Shown here one piece after another: positions 58,035-64,000 of a stretch of 64,000 bases of DNA. The translations under genes and the position numbers were made by a program. Below the pieces are notes generated by a model. The model was not told where the DNA came from. It ran no database searches and worked only from the letters and a program-made list of their open reading frames with translations. The stretch is from Leucosporidium creatinivorum (lineage: Eukaryota; Basidiomycota; Microbotryomycetes; Leucosporidiales; Leucosporidiaceae): contig BCKL01000025.1 in the NCBI GenBank assembly GCA_001600635.1, forward strand, positions 248,001 to 312,000, written 5' to 3'. Numbering within the stretch: position 1 is the first letter of the stretch; each line of letters starts with the position of its first letter.

Positions 58035-58183
58035 TTTTGAGAGGGCGAGCGGAAAGGGCGAAGGAGGGGCTGAGGGTGAGCTTAAAGGTAATGTGCTGTA
58101 GCTGCAGCTGCTGCTCCTGTCGAGAGCTGACGACGAGCGGCGAGAAGCGAGACGAAGATGTGGCAGGAGGACAGAGATGGCGG
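58035..58183 (-). repeat. Leader of copy G, shared with copy D
   Basis: Reverse-complement match to 28198..28353, including CCACATCTTCGTCTCGCTTC and the bases just before the ATG. See the entry for the D leader. Confidence 0.75.
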
Positions 58184-58312
58184 ACGAGGTCCAACCGCGA
58201 ATTTGAGGAAAGAGGGCTCGCTCATGTCTTCGACTCAGCTCAAGAGGACGGAAGGTAGATAGTTACAAGGTGAGGCAGTGTACGCTCCGCATCTGCATCA
58301 AGCCGACCGGCC

Positions 58313-59629
58313 TCACTCGGTCCTCGCCTTCTCCTCCCTCGCGAAGCTGTTGGAGAGGTCGCCGACCGGCAGCTCAATGGGAATACCTCCCGCGTCGAAC
58401 AGAAGTCCCACAAGCAAGTACCAACCTATTCGAGGAAGCGGCGGCCGGGATTGAGTTGAAGCAGATCAGTATCGAGGCGGCGCAAAACATCGCCGAGCAG
58501 CTCCGTAGAACTCACCAAGAGCCACCACGACAAAAGCCACACCACCTGCGGTCTTTGTGAGAGTGGTATTATCCTCATAGCCGTAGGCGAGCCGGAGATC
58601 TGGCGTGCAGAAGCAGAGTCAGCGAAGCTCATCCATCCCCGAGCCGAGCTCACACAGGGCCACGAGCAAGATGAAGGCGATCTCGAGCGCTCCAAAGAGA
58701 GCTACAAAGACGATGTTACTGTGGAAGAAGAGTGAGCATGATGTACAGCATGGCAAGAGAGCAGTACAGCTCACGTTCGTAGCGCCGAGATGCCGTAGAC
58801 TGTCGAGAAGGTCAGCTCGGACCTTTCCTGCGAGGTCAAGGTCCAGCTTACCGAGTACGAGCACAGTCCAGGGGAGTAGATATATTGCGAGCGAACCGTG
58901 AAACTCTTTGGCAGACCTGCTCGGCGAAGCGATGAGCTTTCAGCAGCTCTCATTCAGCCGACCTCCCTCAACTTACACTGCGTCCGCGATCCCTTGACTC
59001 GGTTGTAGCAAAAAGCCGAAAGCTGCCCAGAAGCCTCCGAATGAGGTGAAGACTGTCGCCGGGAAGGTGCTTCGAGATTTAAGGGTGAGCGACGGCCGAG
59101 AGGCGAGAAGGCGGCGAAGACGACGCACTTGCCCAGCACCCACTCCATCAACCCGCTTACAATCAATCCAAACCCTCCGACGTAGTATGCTGCACCTCTG
59201 GTAGCCCCAGCAAATCAGCTTCAGCCTTCCCGCTTCGGTCGCCGAGAACTCACACACTGACCACCGCGCCCTTCGTGCTCGTCCCCGCCCATCCCATTAG
59301 CTGACAGGAGAAAGGCGTCAAACACATCAGAAAGCTCGCCAACCCCAGCGGCGTAGGGTTGCCCAGCTTCTTCGTAAGGTCGCCTTTCGGCGCTTGACGG
59401 CCAGGGGAGAGGTAGAGCTGGGAGAATTGCTCGGGCGTGAGTTGGATCTGGAGGCGTGTCAGGAGAAATCAGCTGAGAGATGATGAAGGGAAGTGAGAGC
59501 AGCACGCACCGACACCTGGCGATGCAAGGCTGGTCGCTCGTGCTGAGGCCGAGTCGACTGATGCGAGAGCTCCTCTAAGTGGGTCGTCGGATCTTGCTTA
59601 AGGCTCTTGTCGTCGCCGCTGGTCGACAT
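58313..59629 (-). CDS. Acetate/ammonium transporter, GPR1/FUN34/YaaH family
   Basis: Plasma-membrane carrier for acetate (and perhaps other short acids), related to yeast Ato proteins. About seven exons. The family motif appears as NPTPLGL at the start of span 1, followed by ASFLMCLTPFSCQLMGWAG. Further spans include GGFGLIVSGLMEWVLGKTFP, FTSFGGFWAAFGFLLQPSQG, LAIYLLPWTVLVLVYGISAL and NIVFVALFGALEIAFILL. The last exon gives WYLLVGLLFDAGG and ends LPVGDLSNSFAREEKARTE, as in the family. The N-terminal 60 residues are polar with several possible phosphorylation sites. Confidence 0.9.
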
Positions 59630-60015
59630 CTTGCTTGTGAAGGGTAGGAAGAGAAGAAGCAGCAGAAGAGGCGAGCAACAGCTGTAGATGGCGCGCCAGA
59701 TCAGGTACCTTCCTTCATGCTCTTCGAACCTCCCCTCCGCCGCGAGAGGTGCTTCAATTGCGCGACGGGAAGATAGTCGGTCGAAAAGCGCCGCAGATAG
59801 TAGTCGGAGCTTCGGAGCCAGACTTGAGCGTAGCGTGACCTCAAGTGGTCGACTTGGGCTCCACTTCTCAGCCATCGACCGAGAAGAAGCCAAATCGACG
59901 AAGGTAGGGATACATGGCCCGTTGGCGCTGTCGATTTACAGGTTGGTCGATAGTTTAGGATATGTACAGCCAGGGGAGAGCCCGCCGGGGACTCGGTCGA
60001 GGAGGGAGGTGCGAT
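59630..60015. other. Gap between acetate transporter and chitinase genes
   Basis: About 390 bases upstream of the acetate-transporter gene and downstream of the chitinase gene, both on the minus strand. It should hold the transporter promoter. No gene or repeat was recognised. Confidence 0.4.
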
Positions 60016-62067
60016 TAGGCTGCTCGGCGAGGGAGGCCAGTCAGCTCATGTTCGCTCGTAGAGGGCGGGAAGGCGCTCACCGATGCCGAGACGACTCTTG
60101 ATAGCGCTGTAGACACGCGAGTCGAAGCCAGTGGTGTCGAAGATCATGCTGCAAGGGCGACGAGCGTCAGCACTCCCGTTCGCTTCGACGTCGAAAACCC
60201 AACCTACACTCCAGCGAGTCCCTTGGACTTTGCGTACGAGGCCTTAGCAGCAGCACTGGTCGCGTCGTCGTAGATGATCATGTGGCTGCGAAGGTGGGAG
60301 GCGAGAAAATGGGTCAGCGCCGAGCCAGGGAAGCGAGAGGACAGAAACAGCTCACCGAGTGCTCGACTTCCACAGGAAGGGCACCTGGGTGCACTCATCA
60401 AAGTAGCGGACATATCCGTTCAATCCACTTGCTCCAGTCGAGGAGAGAAGCTAAGCGAGAGGAGCGCCGAGATCGAGCAAGGTCAGCACGGCTCTCTTCT
60501 ATCGCCCACTCTGAAGAGGACGAAACGACTCACCCCCTCGCTGATAAGCTGGTTGTAAGTCCACTGTCCCGAGTATCCACCGTTGCCCGTGTTGCCGCAA
60601 ATGTCGGTTCCGCCGGCGTTTGAGTCGCCCGGCGCTCCCTTTGGCGTTACTCCGGTCCAGGCTTGGTAGATCTTGCTCGAGTAGCCGGCGACGTTGGTGG
60701 AGGTAAGAGTGGAAGACTTGGTGGTGAAGGAGATGCCGTAGGAGGGGATACCGCTGGAGGAAGCGAGGAGCGAGAAGCGAGGGGACGGTGGAGAGCAGAG
60801 AGAGCGGAAGGGGAGCAAGGAAGACAGCGAGGATGTGAGCGAGCTTCTTACGAGTAGGGAAGAGATTCGATAGCACTCACACGAGGATCTTGCTGGCGGG
60901 GAAGCCGCGCGAGGTCCACAAGTCGACGGCTTGAGTAACGCTAGTGTCGCTTGAGCACGTCCTCAGAGGTGAGGTTGGTCCAGTCTTGTCCGACCAGGGT
61001 CCACTACAGAGACGAAGCGGGTTGAGGTCAGCTGAACTGCTTGAAGCGAGCGCCGAGCCGACGAGGAAAGACGAACGCGATGTCGTACTGCAGGTGGACG
61101 AGGGGTCAGCTTGAGAGCACACGTAAGGAAGAGAGGAAACACGCACGGTCATCAGGTTGATGTAGTCGAGGTAGTTGGCGTATTCTGCGAACGAGGCGAG
61201 AGGACTGCCGTTCATGCCGATGATGCCGCCGACCGAGACGGCAGCGGTGATGAGATTGGAAGCACCGAGAGTAGTACGAAGGACCTTGAGAAAGGCGAGG
61301 TAGTTGGCGGCGTCCCAGCCAGTGGGGTTGTTGCAGCCTGAGATGATGAGATGTCAGCGCCGAAGTAGCAACTAGCGCTGGGAGAAGGAAGCTCACCAAT
61401 GCCGGCCGAGTTGGGGTATTCCCAGTCAATGTCTATTGAGAGAAGAGAAAATCAGCTCGGGAGCTCTCATGAGTCTAATGTGAAGCTCGGCGAAGGGACT
61501 GACCGACTCCTTGAAAGCCATACTTGGTGTTGAAAGCTGCAATCGAGCGAGCGAGCTGTGTGCGCTTGTTGGAAGTGTTGACCAACGCCGAAAAGTAGCG
61601 CGATCCCGTCCATCCACCGAGGGAGAAGACGGGCTTCTTGCCAGCAGCCTTCGACTTGGCGACAAAGCTCTGCATCTCCGAGACGGACTGGCCGCCCCCG
61701 AGCTCGAATCCAGTGGCAGTGGTGACTGTTACAAAGTAGTAGGCGATGGAGAGCTGGTTGTAGGGAACTAGAGCGGCCTGTAGAGCGGCAAGAGGCAAAG
61801 GGGAAGGTCAGCTTCCGATCGCAGTCCGGGGCAGTTGAAGCATGGCAAAGGGCGAAGAATATGCACGTACAGTCTGCGAGCTGTATGCTGGCCAGTATTG
61901 TGCGCTGTTGTACGGCGAGCGGTCAGTAGCTGGCAGTTGCAGGCAATCGCGCCAAGGTATCGCGCGAGAGAGAGAGGTAGCGCACATGATGGGACTGCTG
62001 CAGAAACGGCTCCGAGGTAGGAGAGCAAGAGCAGCAGAGCGCTGCTGTTGAACAGCTGAGCCTTCAT
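60016..62067 (-). CDS. Secreted GH18 chitinase
   Basis: Hydrolyses beta-1,4 bonds of chitin for cell separation or nutrition. About eleven exons. Signal peptide: MKAQLFNSSALLLLLSYLGA. A substrate-binding SxGG motif reads FSLGGWTGSRYF, and the catalytic DxxDxDxE segment reads GVDIDWEYP, with Glu as proton donor. Other parts are ITAAVSVGGIIG, YANYLDYINLMTYDIAF and KILVGIPSYGISF, then MIIYDDATSAAAKASYAKSK near the end. No chitin-binding module, Ser/Thr-rich linker or GPI signal is visible. The last codons, GIA then stop, are split by a final intron. Confidence 0.92.
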
Positions 62068-62497
62068 GACTAGCTGCAGGTTTGAACGAGCGACGAGAGG
62101 TGAAAGCGAGCGAGACGAGGTGATGGTTGGAAGTCGACCTTGGGTCAAGCGCGTCGCAAGGCGAGCCGGGTTCAAATTGATTTGGTGCAGCAATGTGATA
62201 GGGCCAATCTGGCAGGATGCAGTACAGAGCAGAAAGTGGCAACTCGACCTGTAGACCTGCAAGCACCATCGCCGAGGTCCAGCGAGGAGAGGCTCGGCGC
62301 CGAGCAGGCGTTGGAGGTGATGGAGTGAAGTACAGACTTGGTGGTGGAGACTCGCGTCGTCCTTAGCTCTCACATGCCGCTGGATCTGAAAAGTCACTCA
62401 TCTACAGACATCGCCTCCTATCCGACCTCTCGCGCTGCCCAAGTCCAACTTGGCGAGCGGCTCTTCTTCCCCTTTTGACCACTCTTGCGCATCAAAA
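62068..62497. promoter_or_regulatory. Divergent promoter region, chitinase / eL28
   Basis: About 430 bases between the chitinase start and the eL28 first exon. No TATA box was recognised. Confidence 0.4.
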
Positions 62498-63723
62498 ATG
62501 TACCACCACGTTTCTCGACTGTACCACACCTCCCCCCTCGACCACCTCATCACCCTCCCGCCGCTCTCAGCCCTCCTCAACGTCTGGGAGGGGAGAAAAT
62601 TGCGGCGGAGCCAGCGAGGGCTCAGGAAGCTGCAGACGAGCGCGAGGGAGCAGCAGACGGAAGAGGATATGCTAAAGTGCATGGGGAGGGAATGATTCTG
62701 CAGGAAATCAGCCCTGGGAGGCGTAGGGAGGGCCAGGCGGGATGGACGGACCAGCAGCGGGAGGGGGAACTGCTGCCAGTTCGCTACAACGAGCGGGCGG
62801 GATGTACTGCACATCTCTGGGGAACCTATGCCCGCTTGTGTGGACTGGAGGGCTGGCAACTGGTCGAAGGGTGCATACGCGCACTTCGGGGGGACCGCCG
62901 CCCGTTCGCCGGAGCTGCAGCTCATCAAGGTCGCTGAGCAGGGAGCTGACCATCTATATAATACTACAGGGCTTCCGGAAACATTGCCTCGCCCGACCTC
63001 CTCTGGCTTTTGACCAAGAAGGGTACCTCCTTCACGCACAAGCGTATCGGAGCCCCCGTCTTCTCGGCTGAGAAGGGAAACCTCCGCGTGAGTGTACACC
63101 TTCACCCACTCCCTATCGACCAATCAAGCTCGCCCATCCGCCTCTTCCGAGCTTCGACACGCCCTCACCCGCCCCCGCCGAACCTCGGCTGACCCCCTCC
63201 CTCCTCCAGAACCTCCACTCTCACAAGAACTCGGGTCTTTCCAACACCCGCACTCTTCACATCCAGGCTCAGGCTTCCGGAAACGGAGTTACCCTCATCG
63301 AGCGCGACCCCAGCGCTTCCATCTACCAGAACGCTTCGGCCCTCAAGTCGACCAACGTCAAGGGCAAGGGTGGCCGCAAGGTTGCCGGTGCCGTTGCCCG
63401 CCAGTCCGGATCCCCCGCTGGACGTCTCGACCTCCTCCACGTACGTTTTCCGCCGAGCTGGACCTTCGAGTCGATGAAGCGGCTGTCGAAGCCGAGCCGA
63501 GCAGCGAACGCCGAGCTGACCTTCTCGCTTTCGCATGTCCTCTCATCACCTCGTTCAACTTTTTCCTCTCTTCTACGCTACTCCATCTCTCTCCAACCCC
63601 CTCCAACAACCGCTCACCACCCAACAGGCCGCCCGTGCCCGCGCTTCCGCCATCCTCGCCTCCCAGTCGGCTCGCAAGGAGCAGCGCCAGCGCGCCGCCC
63701 GCGGCAACAAGGTCGAGGCCTAA
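62498..63723 (+). CDS. RPL28: 60S ribosomal protein eL28, start codon split by intron
   Basis: Large-subunit ribosomal protein eL28, present in most eukaryotes but absent from budding yeast. Exons 62970..63087, 63210..63440 and 63628..63723 give IASPDLLWLLTKKGTSFTHK, FSAEKGNLRNLHSHKNSGL, RTLHIQAQASGNGV and a basic tail RKEQRQRAARGNKVEA. Exon 2 lacks an ATG: it begins with G-GCT-TCC. A start codon forms if exon 1 ends in AT. Two places fit, AAAAAT/GTACC at 62498..62499 and GGGAT/GTACT at 62802..62803. The first gives AAAAATGGCT, a good initiation context, and a 470-nt first intron, common in basidiomycete ribosomal genes. The sum of 2+118+231+96 nt is 149 codons, 148 residues. Confidence 0.85.
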
Positions 63724-63768
63724 ACGCAGTCTTGTTGTGTAGTACTCGGTCGGTCGTTCGAGGTGGGG

Positions 63769-64000
63769 TTAATGCAACGCATTGAGTGTGTTCCCCGGAG
63801 ATCTTGGGGAGGCGACTGGCGAAGGCGGTTCCACTCGAGGACATGGCGGCTTCGATACAGACGAGCAGTCCACGGCTGTGGCTTCTGGCCGTCTCGGCGT
63901 GTCGGATGGGAATGGTCTGCAGCAGAAAGGGTCAGTGAGAAGGTCGCGAAGGCATGCTCGGCGCGAACGAGGCCGGGCTGGCGGAGCAGCGTTCCCAGCA
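63769..64000 (-). CDS. 3' end of an unknown gene, cut by the window edge
   Basis: An intron acceptor (branch site CTGACCC, then CTGCTGCAG) precedes an exon on the minus strand at about 63919. One frame gives a Pro/Ser-rich tail, VEPPSPVASPRSPGNTLNAL, and stops at 63769, only 45 bases beyond the eL28 stop. Another frame stays open into eL28. The product cannot be recognised from this fragment. Confidence 0.4.
   Translation of the reverse strand, partial: AGNAAPPARPRSRRACLRDLLTDPFCCRPFPSDTPRRPEATAVDCSSVSKPPCPRVEPPSPVASPRSPGNTLNALH

Noticed and set aside
62140-62200. B-box-like GGTTCAAATTG as a tRNA gene
   Set aside because: No cloverleaf or acceptor stem could be drawn around it.
62804-62880. 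ATG codons in the eL28 leader as translation starts
   Set aside because: None reads in phase into the conserved eL28 exon without a further unsupported splice.

Overview
The window looks like nuclear chromosomal DNA from a GC-rich basidiomycete, probably Pucciniomycotina such as a Microbotryomycetes yeast; this placement is an inference. Genes are dense and mostly cut by many 50-70 nt GT-AG introns. Most introns carry a CTGAC/CTAAC-like branch site 15-30 nt before the 3' splice site. A cytosolic eL28 gene, absent from budding yeast, fits. Exon models below were built by hand and checked for reading phase wherever exon coordinates are given; elsewhere only the span is firm.

Layout. 0-9 kb: a member of an unrecognised gene family (A), a NEO1-type lipid flippase, TIM13 and an F-box protein. 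10-16 kb: an MFS transporter, a CDF-type Zn2+ transporter and an unknown membrane protein. 17-24 kb: a PPR protein, a chitin deacetylase-like CE4 enzyme and a low-complexity protein of unknown role. 24-31 kb: four members (B-E) of the unknown family, two on each side of the tRNA m7G methyltransferase TRM8. 31-36 kb: a LIMK/TESK-like kinase with a C-terminal C1-type finger, and a Tra2-like RNA-binding protein. 36-43 kb: a seven-span membrane protein and a second multispan membrane protein, head to head. 43-54 kb: peroxisomal acyl-CoA oxidase ending in SKL, exosome subunit RRP41 with a 2.56 kb intron, and cytosolic glutamyl-tRNA synthetase. 54-64 kb: a small secreted protein, family members F (broken) and G, a GPR1/FUN34/YaaH acetate transporter, a GH18 chitinase, ribosomal protein eL28 and the end of an unknown gene.

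Most genes are unrelated housekeeping functions. What stands out is the seven-copy family of about 310-residue proteins. Each has a conserved N-terminal block, an F-box-like LPxEVW motif, four cysteines arranged like a zinc site, one intron at a fixed place and a C-terminal PRWMLW motif. I know no name for it. Copies D and G share promoter and N-terminal half almost unchanged but differ afterwards, F is frameshifted and D has a damaged splice junction, so the family appears to be turning over quickly. No virus-like element, transposase, reverse transcriptase, rRNA, tRNA or CRISPR array was recognised.
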